The translations under genes and the position numbers were made by a program. The notes under the pieces were generated by a model, which did not search any database, had not been told where the DNA came from, and was given only the letters and a program-made list of their open reading frames with translations. Below, one piece after another: positions 1 through 8,025 of a stretch of DNA of 64,000 nucleotides (positions are counted from its first letter, which is position 1; each line of letters starts with the position of its first letter). The DNA lies in NCBI RefSeq assembly GCF_037996825.1, contig NZ_JBBNAC010000001.1, positions 3,410,001 through 3,474,000 on the forward strand, read 5' to 3'. This stretch comes from Bdellovibrio sp. BCCA. Lineage in GTDB: Bacteria > Bdellovibrionota > Bdellovibrionia > Bdellovibrionales > Bdellovibrionaceae.

Positions 1-820
1 AAGCCAAGCGAGTCGCTTCCCCGGCGAACAATTGCTGACCCACCAAACCGTCGTCGCAAAGATTGAATCCATACTTCAACATGCGCATCGCTGTTGGTGA
101 TTTTGAATTCATTTCGTAAGCCCACTCCAACGCCACTTTCTCAAGATCTTTGTGAGGGATCACAGCATTGACCATGCCCATTTCAAAAGCCTCTTGAGCA
201 GAGTAATTGCGACCTAAGAAGAAAATCTCACGCGCACGCTTTTGCCCAACCATGCGGGCCAAGTAAGCTGAACCGTAACCGCTATCAAAACTTGCGACGT
301 CTGGATCTGTTTGTTTAAAGACCGCGTGCTCTTTACTTGCAAGGGTCAAATCACAAACCACATGAAGTGAGTGACCGCCACCGACAGCCCAACCAGGAAC
401 TACGGCAACCACAATCTTAGGCATAAAACGAATCAAGCGCTGAACTTCCAAAATATGCAAACGACCCAAACGAGCCAAATCCATTTTTCCAACAGCTTCT
501 TTATCTTCGTATTTGTATCCGTCTTTTCCACGAATACGTTGATCACCGCCAGAACAGAAAGCCCATCCACCATCTTTAGGAGAAGGACCATTGCCTGTGA
601 TCAAAACAACACCGACGTCTGCCGTGATACGCGCATGTTCTAAAGCCGTATAAAGTTCATCCACCGTTTGTGGACGAAAAGCATTGCGAACCTCAGGACG
701 ATTAAAAGCAATACGAACAGTTCCCTGATCTTTCGCACGATGATAAGTAATATCCTGAAACTTCACGCCAGGAATTTGAACTTCTGTCCACCACTCTGGA
801 TTAAAAATATCCGAAACCAT
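1..820 (-). CDS. menB: 1,4-dihydroxy-2-naphthoyl-CoA synthase (partial, C-terminus off the window)
   Basis: Crotonase-fold enzyme of menaquinone synthesis that cyclises o-succinylbenzoyl-CoA to 1,4-dihydroxy-2-naphthoyl-CoA in the cytoplasm. Translation from the ATG gives MVSDIFNPEWWTEVQ, then RPEVRNAFRPQTVDEL, an oxyanion-type GDQRIRGKDGY stretch, VVPGWAVGGGHSLHV and DSGYGSAYLARMVG, all characteristic of MenB. About 273 codons are present and the frame is open to the edge at GQQLFAGEATRLA, so probably only some 20 residues are missing. A Shine-Dalgarno AAGAGG lies between the aroC stop and this ATG, 11 bases apart, so it is the last visible gene of the aro operon, drawing on the chorismate that operon makes. 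Confidence 0.95.
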   Translation of the reverse strand, partial: MVSDIFNPEWWTEVQIPGVKFQDITYHRAKDQGTVRIAFNRPEVRNAFRPQTVDELYTALEHARITADVGVVLITGNGPSPKDGGWAFCSGGDQRIRGKDGYKYEDKEAVGKMDLARLGRLHILEVQRLIRFMPKIVVAVVPGWAVGGGHSLHVVCDLTLASKEHAVFKQTDPDVASFDSGYGSAYLARMVGQKRAREIFFLGRNYSAQEAFEMGMVNAVIPHKDLEKVALEWAYEMNSKSPTAMRMLKYGFNLCDDGLVGQQLFAGEATRLA

Positions 821-831
821 TTTATACCTCT

Positions 832-1857
832 TTAGATACGGTCCGTTTTAGACCATAAGTAGTGATCTGCCAACACCAGCCATGTCATAGATTCCAGAAC
901 TGGTATAGCTCTGGTGACAATACAAGGGTCATGACGACCTTTTTTAGCGACATCTAAGATGGAACTTGTCGGTTTAAAAGAAACTCGCAATAAAATGCTT
1001 TCACCCGTTGAAATTCCACCGCGAATACCGCCATAGGCAGTTTGTGAGCCTTGGTGGAAGTCCGTACCCTTTACTGCAACCGCATCAAAACCTAAACCCA
1101 ACTCAAATCCATTCGTGGCACCTACGCTTAAGAAGGCCTGCGCCAAATCAGATTTCAATTTATGAAATACAGGTTGTCCTAAATAACCGGGCGGATTCTG
1201 AATCAGAATTTCAGCGACGCCACCATAGCTGTCTCCCTGCTCTTGCGCCTTCTTTAGCAAAGCATCAACTTCATGATCGCGTGTTGAAGGAAAGCGCGCC
1301 TGGAAAGAATCAATGTTTTTAGATGTGACTTGTTCACGCTCTTCTTGAGACAACGTGAAAGGACCAATTTGTGAAGCATAACCAAGGACCTTTGTTGGTG
1401 CACTTACATGCTTCATCATCATTTGTGCTACGGAACCGGCCATCACACGCGATACGGTTTCGCGACCGGAAGAGCGTCCACCGCCACGATGATCACTGTG
1501 ACCGAATTTATTTTTCCACATGTCATCGGCATGACCTGCGCGAGGACTTGTTTTAATATCTTTATAATCTTGCGAGCGTGCATCTTGATTGCGCACGATC
1601 ATGGCAATCGGAGTTCCTAAAGTTTGCCCTTCAAAAACGCCGCTTAAAATTTCCGGCGTATCTGTCTCTTGGCGGCTTGAAACAATTTGTCCCGAACCAT
1701 GATGACCAGGACGGCGACGCTCCAACTCTTTTTTTAAAAGAGCCTCATCAAACTTCACACCCGCAGGACATCCGTCAATCACGACTCCTAAAGCCGTTCC
1801 ATGACTTTCACCAAAACTTGTTATCACAAAACGGGAACCGATTTGATTTGCGCTCAT
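832..1857 (-). CDS. aroC: Chorismate synthase
   Basis: Catalyses the last common aromatic step, anti-1,4 elimination of phosphate from EPSP to chorismate, using reduced FMN. At 341 residues it is close to the usual bacterial length. Visible signatures are GESHG at 16-20 followed by IDGCPAG, the GGGRSSGRETVSRV segment near 124-137, and GRHDPC at 307-312 followed by RAIPVLESM. The ATG overlaps the stop of the upstream kinase/dehydratase/dehydrogenase fusion in an ATGA junction, indicating translational coupling. menB follows after 11 bases. Confidence 0.97.
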   Translation of the reverse strand: MSANQIGSRFVITSFGESHGTALGVVIDGCPAGVKFDEALLKKELERRRPGHHGSGQIVSSRQETDTPEILSGVFEGQTLGTPIAMIVRNQDARSQDYKDIKTSPRAGHADDMWKNKFGHSDHRGGGRSSGRETVSRVMAGSVAQMMMKHVSAPTKVLGYASQIGPFTLSQEEREQVTSKNIDSFQARFPSTRDHEVDALLKKAQEQGDSYGGVAEILIQNPPGYLGQPVFHKLKSDLAQAFLSVGATNGFELGLGFDAVAVKGTDFHQGSQTAYGGIRGGISTGESILLRVSFKPTSSILDVAKKGRHDPCIVTRAIPVLESMTWLVLADHYLWSKTDRI

Positions 1858-3680
1858 AGCGCCTCCTCACAGTTTTTCCAGAAAATTCTTTGGCCTTGTG
1901 CTTGACCTGTGAACATCACAAGTCCTGACTGATAATTGGCTCCGCACTTTTGTGCGTACTCGCGCCCCAGAGAGTCCTCTTTATAATTTAAATCGAATAC
2001 CATCGCTGGATTCCATGATGCTGGCGGTATCAATGTCTCTGACGAACGAGGAGCAGCCCAGATCAAAATCTTGGGTTGTAGATCTGCAGCATCTTCATTT
2101 CCAACACGAGGTTTTCCTGTGCGCGAGGAAAAATAACTTGCGTGAGGTAAAGCTTTTTGGATCATTTCTAAAACACCGCCGCCACCCCAAACAAATATTT
2201 CTTTTTGCAGCGGCGCGATCATTCCAACACCTTCAATGAGTTCGGCAAAACCTTGATCGTCCGTAGAAGTTCCCATCCACATTTTTTCGTTTTCATTCCA
2301 ATAAAGCGTGTTGAGTGCTTTTAGCTCTAAAGACGGCACGAGCTTCGCAGCATTTTCTTTATGTGGAGATGTCACTGCTGCGTATGAAAGTCCGAGCTTT
2401 CTTAGTATTGGCAAAGCTTCGTTCCATTCATCTCTGTGGATAGAAATAGCAAAGACAGGAAGATTTTTTTTATGAAAGAAATCAGAATGCTCCATAGGAG
2501 TAAAGCTGTGCGCCACGGGATCGCCAAGGACAGCAGCAAATTTCTGCGATTTTTGAGGCGTCATAAGCCAGGCCCACAAAGACGGTTGATCTCCAGCACT
2601 GCCGGTGTCTTCCTTCCAAAAATTAATAAGCTGCTGACCTTTCTTAAAACGGCGATACCATTCCCAACGACCAGAAGAAGAACGTGGCAAAAAACTGCGT
2701 TTTGTCGAAAAGGCTTTCTGCCACTCTTCACCTTGCGATAACTCCTGAAAGTTAGATACTTCAGGGGCATACTTCATATGCGCGACGTTGTCTTCGAAAC
2801 GCCCCCACCCATTAAAATGAGTACGGTCGTGCAATGACAGAATCAGTTTGTCCTTAGGAACCTGATGAAGAATATCTTCAGGTGTTCCCAGTTCCCACGG
2901 CCAATCGATCCAAGTGGATTTTTTTACTATTTCAACATTTGCGGAATCACTCCAAAAAGAATTCCAATCTTGGTTCTTCCTGAAGGAATAAATAAATTTA
3001 TCGTTGGGCAAATCTTGAAGCGCACGCTGAATTTGCTCTGTCGAAAGAAGATCATCACGCAATTCAAAAAAATCCAGCCCACGGCTCGCATAACGGGCTC
3101 TAAAAAGGGACCATCTTTTTTCGCTTGCAAAAAAATCCGGTAGAATCGTGAATCCCCCACCCACGTCTTCAAGCGTGTGTGTCAGAACCATTTTTTCCAT
3201 CGCCATGGCATGATGGCGATTTTCAAACATACCTTCAGGCATCAAATAAACTTCGTCGGCGCGCTCATGATATCTTTGCTCACGCACTTCTGCTCGCTTA
3301 TGAAATTCTTCAAGCGGTGAAAGATCGGGCTCTAAACGTGGCCGATTCAGAAAAATTCTTCCGTCTAGATCTGTTTTTCTTTTCACCCAAAGCACACGGA
3401 CCGTTTCTGGAATCACGGAAAGATCGAACCCGGCTCCAAGAACCAAATAAGCATTTTGATTCGGTCGTTGCAGAATTTCTAAGAAAAGCTGTCTTTCCAT
3501 TTCTCGAAAATAGGTTTCGCCGTGCTCAAGAAATAATTCACGAATGGATTTACCGATCTTTTTTTCGATCTCAATATCCAGATCGATAAAGTCCACGGAC
3601 GAATCCCGAGTGTAAAGCATCAAACGCTTCATCAACTCCGTTTTTCCCGTTCCGCGATGTCCAACAACAGCCGTAATCAT
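1854..3680 (-). CDS. aroKDE: Trifunctional shikimate kinase / 3-dehydroquinate dehydratase-like / shikimate dehydrogenase fusion
   Basis: A single 608-residue protein carrying three shikimate steps. Residues 1-170 are shikimate kinase: P-loop GHRGTGKT at 7-14, DLDIEIEKKIGKSIRELF and HGETYFREME. Residues 175-365 look like a divergent type I dehydroquinase: FELRDDLL, WIDWPWELG, the SLHDRT His (about 284), a candidate Schiff-base Lys in HMKYAPE (about 303) and a terminal GSAGDQPS resembling SAPGQ. Residues 378-608 are shikimate dehydrogenase: VLGDPVAHSFTP, the TSPHKE Lys and STDDQGF. An in-frame start 24 bases further upstream exists, but the ATG used here makes an ATGA overlap with the aroA stop. 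Kinase and dehydrogenase calls are firm; the dehydratase call is inferred from weak motifs plus context. Confidence 0.88.
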   Translation of the reverse strand: MITAVVGHRGTGKTELMKRLMLYTRDSSVDFIDLDIEIEKKIGKSIRELFLEHGETYFREMERQLFLEILQRPNQNAYLVLGAGFDLSVIPETVRVLWVKRKTDLDGRIFLNRPRLEPDLSPLEEFHKRAEVREQRYHERADEVYLMPEGMFENRHHAMAMEKMVLTHTLEDVGGGFTILPDFFASEKRWSLFRARYASRGLDFFELRDDLLSTEQIQRALQDLPNDKFIYSFRKNQDWNSFWSDSANVEIVKKSTWIDWPWELGTPEDILHQVPKDKLILSLHDRTHFNGWGRFEDNVAHMKYAPEVSNFQELSQGEEWQKAFSTKRSFLPRSSSGRWEWYRRFKKGQQLINFWKEDTGSAGDQPSLWAWLMTPQKSQKFAAVLGDPVAHSFTPMEHSDFFHKKNLPVFAISIHRDEWNEALPILRKLGLSYAAVTSPHKENAAKLVPSLELKALNTLYWNENEKMWMGTSTDDQGFAELIEGVGMIAPLQKEIFVWGGGGVLEMIQKALPHASYFSSRTGKPRVGNEDAADLQPKILIWAAPRSSETLIPPASWNPAMVFDLNYKEDSLGREYAQKCGANYQSGLVMFTGQAQGQRIFWKNCEEAL

Positions 3681-4852
3681 GGTTTGATTCCTATCATGTC
3701 CCAAAATTCAGGAAAACTTTTATTGATAACTTGAGGTTCTTCAATGGTGATATCGTGGCCTTTTAATTTCATTAAAGCGGCCGCCATCACCATACGGTGA
3801 TCCTTATCGGGATTGAACTTCACACCCTGCACAGGCTTTTGCTGAGTATTCCCGTGGATAATCATGCCGTCTGGCAAAGACTCATGCCTTACGCCCACTA
3901 AACTCAAAAGATCTGAAACCCGGGCAATACGATTGGATTCTTTACTCACTAAGTGAGGTGCGCCATAAAGTTTTGAAGTCCCTTGAGCCCAACTGCATAG
4001 CACAGCCAGAACTGGGAAAAGATCTGGTGACTGAGAAAGATTGAAATCCAGAGGTTCCAGTGACGTCGTTTCTTTCACAGTTAGTGTCGAACCCTGCACA
4101 GAAAAGTTCACATGCATTTTTTTAAAGACATCTAAAAACACGATATCGGGTTGTGTGCTTTTCTCTGAAAAGTTGGTGATCACGACTTCACCCGCAAGAG
4201 CGCCCGCTGAGGCCATTGTAAACATCGAGCTGACATCGGCTTCGACCGTCCACGACGTTTTGTGAATCTTCTGCCCAGCTGGAATAATATAACCTTGCGA
4301 AGTCTTCTGAATTTGCATTCCTAAAGACTTCACCATTTCTAAGGTCAGCAAGAAATAAGATTCCGAATTTTTTCCGCCTACTAATTCAAATTCCAAATCG
4401 AAATCCAAATTCCAGGAATTTAATACTAAAGCCGAAGCATACTGACTGGATTCCGCCATATCCACACGTAGAGGCGCAGAAGGTTTTTTCCAGCCCTTTC
4501 CTTTTACAGTCATTGTGTCTTCACAAAGTTCGGCTTCAACACCAAGCTGACTTAAAAGATGAACCAAACCTTTTTGCGGTCTTTGCAAAAGACGGCGTGT
4601 AGCCCCTAAGTTGTGCATACCTTGATTACGGGACGCGCGTAATGCCATAAAACGAAATGTCGTCCCACCCTCGCCACAGTCAATAACACTTTGATCACTT
4701 AGGTGTTTTAAGCCTTCGCGCATATGACGAACGTCATCACATTCCGAAAACCCCTGAAGCTTTAAAGACGGAAAATAACTTTGCACAATCAAGGCGCGAT
4801 TGAAAACGGATTTCGATCCAGGTATCTCACCTTGAAAGTGCAGCTTAGCCAT
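3677..4852 (-). CDS. aroA: 3-phosphoshikimate 1-carboxyvinyltransferase (EPSP synthase)
   Basis: Transfers the enolpyruvyl group of PEP to shikimate-3-phosphate. The protein has 391 residues, short for the family (about 430). Recognisable sites are PGSKS at 11-15 with NRA, EGGTTFRFMALRAS, SSQYASALVL, VEADVSSMFTMASAGALAGE, KESNRIARVSDLL and the late DHRMVMAAALM. It overlaps aroB by 8 bases upstream and the fusion gene by ATGA downstream, so all the aro genes are probably translated as one coupled unit. Confidence 0.95.
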   Translation of the reverse strand: MAKLHFQGEIPGSKSVFNRALIVQSYFPSLKLQGFSECDDVRHMREGLKHLSDQSVIDCGEGGTTFRFMALRASRNQGMHNLGATRRLLQRPQKGLVHLLSQLGVEAELCEDTMTVKGKGWKKPSAPLRVDMAESSQYASALVLNSWNLDFDLEFELVGGKNSESYFLLTLEMVKSLGMQIQKTSQGYIIPAGQKIHKTSWTVEADVSSMFTMASAGALAGEVVITNFSEKSTQPDIVFLDVFKKMHVNFSVQGSTLTVKETTSLEPLDFNLSQSPDLFPVLAVLCSWAQGTSKLYGAPHLVSKESNRIARVSDLLSLVGVRHESLPDGMIIHGNTQQKPVQGVKFNPDKDHRMVMAAALMKLKGHDITIEEPQVINKSFPEFWDMIGIKP

Positions 4853-5897
4853 TGAGCTCTTCCTCTTTTTGACGGCAGACTTCCATTAACACTTCATCGA
4901 CCGTGACTTCGCGAATCACGCAGTGACCGGGTTTTTTCAAAAAAACAAAACGCAAAGTTTCAGACCTTGTTTTCTTCTTGTCGCTAAGAAGTAATTTTCT
5001 AAAATCTTTTAAAAGCGAAGCTTTTGTTTGCAGAAGCTCGTCACGCAACGGAGAAAGCAGATATCCCACCACCGGTGAGCGCTGAATTTTTTCATACTCG
5101 CTCACGGTCATGATTTTATTTTCTACACTCCATCGAAGCGCAAAGTCCAAACCGTAATTTATAGCAACACCGTGAGGAAGTTTGTAATACGCCTCTAAGA
5201 CATGCCCCATCGTATGTCCCAGATTCAGTATATGACGATGACCGGATTTTTCTTCAGGATCTTTAGAAACGACTTTGTTTTTAGCATCTATGGATGCCGC
5301 CAAGTATTTCCAAACCGTCGCTGACGTAATTTCATATTCTTTAGAAAGATCCGCCCAAAGTTTGCCACCGGCAATCCAGGAAATTTTCAAAAGCTCCCCG
5401 AAACCTTCAAATGCACGAGCTTCAGGTTGCGCAATAAGAAGCGAACGGACCAATACGATTTTATCCGCAGGATAGAAAGTGCCAATTTGATTTTTAGCCG
5501 ATCCGACATTTAATGCCGTTTTCCCGCCGTGAGCAGAATCAATCGCTGAAAGCCACGTGCTAGGCATTTGCACAAGCTTCACGCCGCGCTTAAGAATGCT
5601 GGCAACAAATCCACCAAAATCCCCAACACTTCCTCCGCCAGCAACCACAAGGGTCAAACGACGGCTGGAGGTGTTTTCGCAAAGCTGAACGATTTTGAAA
5701 ATGTGTGCCGGGAATTTTTCAACAGCTTTCAATTCTTCTCCGGCGCGAACACCGTAAGACAAAGAAAACTGCTTCATCCATTTTTTAAATGCAGGTGATT
5801 TTTTGGGAAGAACTTCGTCGTAAATCAACAGAAGTTCTTCACCTAATTCAGAAACTCGCGGAAGCTCGTTAGAAAAGAGCAAAGAGCTTTTTTTCAT
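4845..5897 (-). CDS. aroB: 3-dehydroquinate synthase
   Basis: Converts DAHP to 3-dehydroquinate with NAD and a divalent metal; first enzyme of the visible pathway. The 350-residue protein shows the NAD-binding GGGSVGDFGGF, LVQMPSTWLSAIDSAHGGK, NVGSAKNQIGTFYPA and the metal-ligand segment LNLGHTMGHVLEAYY followed by LPHGVAINYGLDFA. The ATG overlaps the stop of the preceding exported coiled-coil gene in a TAATG junction, so transcription may start further upstream than aroB itself. No DAHP synthase is present nearby. Confidence 0.95.
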   Translation of the reverse strand: MKKSSLLFSNELPRVSELGEELLLIYDEVLPKKSPAFKKWMKQFSLSYGVRAGEELKAVEKFPAHIFKIVQLCENTSSRRLTLVVAGGGSVGDFGGFVASILKRGVKLVQMPSTWLSAIDSAHGGKTALNVGSAKNQIGTFYPADKIVLVRSLLIAQPEARAFEGFGELLKISWIAGGKLWADLSKEYEITSATVWKYLAASIDAKNKVVSKDPEEKSGHRHILNLGHTMGHVLEAYYKLPHGVAINYGLDFALRWSVENKIMTVSEYEKIQRSPVVGYLLSPLRDELLQTKASLLKDFRKLLLSDKKKTRSETLRFVFLKKPGHCVIREVTVDEVLMEVCRQKEEELNG

Positions 5898-6313
5898 TAT
5901 TTAGATTCTTTGAATTCAGCTTTGGCTTTTTCGTAAGACTCTGACAACGAATCCCAAGCTTTACTCATGCCAGATTTCATTTCGGACCAAGCCTTGCCAG
6001 AGCTTTTTTTAAGTTTAGAAAGATCTTTTTTCATCTCGTCTTGCTTTTTTTCAAGAACGGCGATTTGCGCTTTCATTTCTTTTTTAGCTTCGCCACTTTT
6101 CTCTGAAGCCTTGGCCTTCATTTCAGAAATTTCTTTCTTCAAATCCGCCAACTTGTTTTCCATGTCCTTTTGGAATTGTTCTTTTTGCTCTTTAGTATAA
6201 TCAGCTGCCGCAGAAGCCGCTTCTGTTGTTTTTTGCTGAACGTCTTCTTTTGTCGTTGCTAGTGAAACAGACGAAAATGAAAGAGCAAGAAGGGAAATAA
6301 CTAGGAATTTCAT
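5897..6313 (-). CDS. Exported Lys/Glu-rich coiled-coil protein
   Basis: Unrecognised 138-residue protein. Residues 1-19 form a signal peptide ending SLA. The rest is almost entirely charged alpha-helix rich in Lys, Glu and Ala (for example KKEISEMKAKASEKSGEAKK), with heptad-like spacing that predicts a long coiled coil and a tryptophan-bearing tail (KAWSEMKSG, KAWDSL). It probably resides in the periplasm or on the envelope. Its stop overlaps the aroB start, an odd partnership with aromatic synthesis. Its ribosome site AAAGGAG sits in a perfect hairpin directly 5' of the ATG (see 6314-6339), so expression may be controlled at translation. Confidence 0.8.
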   Translation of the reverse strand: MKFLVISLLALSFSSVSLATTKEDVQQKTTEAASAAADYTKEQKEQFQKDMENKLADLKKEISEMKAKASEKSGEAKKEMKAQIAVLEKKQDEMKKDLSKLKKSSGKAWSEMKSGMSKAWDSLSESYEKAKAEFKESK

Positions 6314-6339
6314 ACTGGTCTCCTTTGACGGAGACCAGT
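6314..6339 (-). promoter_or_regulatory. Hairpin occluding the ribosome binding site of the coiled-coil gene
   Basis: Perfect 10-bp inverted repeat ACTGGTCTCC / GGAGACCAGT with a 6-base loop. In the transcript the downstream arm contains the GGAG of the Shine-Dalgarno sequence and ends exactly against the ATG. There is no T-run, so it is not an ordinary terminator. It could be a thermometer-like or protein-bound translational switch, or an RNA stabiliser between the two exported-protein genes. Confidence 0.6.
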
Positions 6340-6351
6340 TTACAAAGAGGC

Positions 6352-6669
6352 TTATTTTACTTCAAGAATATTGAGCTGAGTCGCCTCTACCGTGACGCTC
6401 ACGGGCTTTTTACCATTCAAACTTTCTTCAAGTTTCTTTTTATAGGCGTCAAACTCTGCCACATCTCGTCGCAAATAATAGGATCCTGAGGTTTTCACAA
6501 AAAGAACCACAAGCCCCTCGTCGTCTTCACGCAATTTTTTAACCACATCATTCACGGATGTACGCTGTTGTTCAGCGCTGGCTGGTTTGCGGGCCTTTGA
6601 ATGGGCCTCCGCTGAGTTCATTCCCATGGTGGCTGCCAAAGTCACTGCTGCTACAAGAATCCACTTCAT
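6352..6669 (-). CDS. Small exported protein, unknown function
   Basis: 105 residues; cleavable signal peptide of about 22 residues ending SAEA, then a Ser/Lys/Ala-rich linker and a compact domain with FVKTSGSYYLRRD and a C-terminal beta-like VTVEATQLNILEVK. No family is recognised. The ATG has a good ribosome site (AAAGGAG). About 30 bases upstream lies an exact sigma-28 minus-10 octamer, suggesting possible expression with flagellar/attack-phase genes. It lies 38 bases upstream of the coiled-coil protein gene, in the same direction. Confidence 0.75.
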   Translation of the reverse strand: MKWILVAAVTLAATMGMNSAEAHSKARKPASAEQQRTSVNDVVKKLREDDEGLVVLFVKTSGSYYLRRDVAEFDAYKKKLEESLNGKKPVSVTVEATQLNILEVK

Positions 6670-6699
6670 GATTCACTCCTTTAAGGTTGAGATATATTC

Positions 6700-6726
6700 T
6701 TATCGGCGACGCCAGGCTCAGCTAGA
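6700..6726 (-). promoter_or_regulatory. Possible sigma-28 (FliA) promoter
   Basis: On the minus strand GCCGATAA, identical to the sigma-28 minus-10 consensus, is preceded after exactly 11 bases by TCTAGCTG, which matches only 4 of 8 positions of TAAAGTTT. It would drive the 105-residue exported protein and possibly the downstream aro cluster. A GGCTC/GAGCC dyad overlaps the minus-35 part. Confidence 0.4.
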
Positions 6727-6771
6727 GCCCGACCTTCGTCCATACCCTCAACGGTTCAAAGTGAGATCATT

Positions 6772-7077
6772 CTAATGGCACTGAATTTCTAGTTTTCCTT
6801 GCGGAAGTGCAATTGTGAAGAAAAATGGACCTTCATTATTTTGCGTAAAGCTATAGCTTCCCGCTTTAATGCTCGTAAAATAAGAAAACTCCACCATCAC
6901 AATTCTTACGTGAAAATTCTCTACATCTTCATCAAATACATAACTTGCAAGATCAGCGTTTGGATGGACCACCGGTAAAAGCTCGACTTTGCTTCCATTC
7001 ACTTCGCAAACTGGGTTGATTGAAGCCCATGTTTGCACTGAAAACGCCATTAAAAATGCCAACAACAAAAATTTCAT
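6772..7077 (-). CDS. Small exported protein, unknown function
   Basis: 101 residues with a signal peptide of about 18 residues (MKFLLLAFLMAFSVQTWA) and a mature part with a cysteine near each end (NPVCEVNGS and LEIQCH) that could form one disulfide. The sequence alternates beta-like segments (FHVRIVMVEFSYF, GPFFFTIALPQGKLEI), suggesting a small periplasmic beta domain. AAGGAG precedes the ATG. Divergent from the LysR gene beginning 87 bases away; the intergenic stretch is AT-rich with no clear terminator. Confidence 0.75.
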   Translation of the reverse strand: MKFLLLAFLMAFSVQTWASINPVCEVNGSKVELLPVVHPNADLASYVFDEDVENFHVRIVMVEFSYFTSIKAGSYSFTQNNEGPFFFTIALPQGKLEIQCH

Positions 7078-7164
7078 ACCGTCTCCTTGTGGCGCGCAAA
7101 ATAATGCACCTCGATAAATTAGTAAAATTCATTATTTTAACTTTAAAAGTAAGTATTATTAATT

Positions 7165-8025
7165 ATGGATTTAAATCTGATTCACCTTCGCTACTTCGTT
7201 TCAGCGGCAAAACTCGGCAGCCTTGCTGCCTCCGCAAAAGAAAATCACGTGACTCAATCTGCAGTGAGCCAGGGGATTCGTAAGTTAGAGGAGGCCTTAG
7301 GTTGCGATCTTCTTATTCATCAAAAAAACCGTTTTAAGCTGACTCAAGAAGGAGAGGCTCTGCTTTCAAAAGCTGAAAGCCTGTTTTTACAGGTCACGGA
7401 ACTTAAAGAACACCTTCGAAGTACGGCGAATGAAATCAGTGGCGACGTTACTTTGGCAACTTCAGCCACCATTGCACAATTTGTTTTACCTTCTGTGATT
7501 AAGAAAGCAAAGGACTCTCATCCCCTTCTTAAGCCTGTCATTCAAATTGGTGATGTCGCTTTTATTCTAAATGAAGTGAAAAAGGGCCGAGCCGAATTAG
7601 GCATTGTGATTGATGACGGAAACGTTCGCGGTGTCGAAAAAAAACTTATTCAGGAAGGCGCTTTTTGCTGTGTTCAATCGAGCAGCCAGAAATATTCAGA
7701 CAAAGCTCCATTTATGGCAACACGCGAGAGTCCCGGCGTTGAGGAATTAAAGAAAATTTATAAAAAGAAATTTTCAAAGCTTCCTGAAATTGCGGTGGAA
7801 GTGGAAAGCTGGGAAGCCATTATTGGTATGGTTCAGCAAGGTCTGGGCGTGGGCTTCGTTCCAGATTTGGTATTATCACAACATCAAAATATCAAAGAGG
7901 TCGCTCACCTTGCGGAACTCGGTCAGAAAATAAAATACAAAACTTACCTCATCCACAAAGGAGAGCAGCAGCTCTCCCGCCAAGGAAAAGTTTTTTATCA
8001 AAAGCTTTTAAGCACTCTAGTTTGA
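7165..8025 (+). CDS. LysR-family transcriptional regulator
   Basis: 286-residue LysR regulator. The N-terminal winged helix-turn-helix is clear (LRYFVSAAKLGSLAASAKEN, TQSAVSQGIRKLEEALG, LLIHQKNRFKLTQEGEALL), followed by a two-lobed effector domain (GDVTLATSATIAQFVLP, GVGFVPDLVLS). The inducer is not evident. No strong ribosome site precedes the ATG. Its 3' end overlaps the convergent MFS gene by 28 bases; the divergent neighbour is the 101-residue exported protein, a possible target. Confidence 0.92.
   Translation: MDLNLIHLRYFVSAAKLGSLAASAKENHVTQSAVSQGIRKLEEALGCDLLIHQKNRFKLTQEGEALLSKAESLFLQVTELKEHLRSTANEISGDVTLATSATIAQFVLPSVIKKAKDSHPLLKPVIQIGDVAFILNEVKKGRAELGIVIDDGNVRGVEKKLIQEGAFCCVQSSSQKYSDKAPFMATRESPGVEELKKIYKKKFSKLPEIAVEVESWEAIIGMVQQGLGVGFVPDLVLSQHQNIKEVAHLAELGQKIKYKTYLIHKGEQQLSRQGKVFYQKLLSTLV

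Noticed and set aside
1008-1859. Plus-strand ORFs across aroC
   Set aside because: They lie antisense to a well-conserved chorismate synthase and have no ribosome sites or family features.
3680-3704. Longer start for the aroKDE fusion
   Set aside because: The extension lies in aroA with no ribosome site; the internal ATG forms the same ATGA junction as the next gene pair and begins just before the kinase P-loop.
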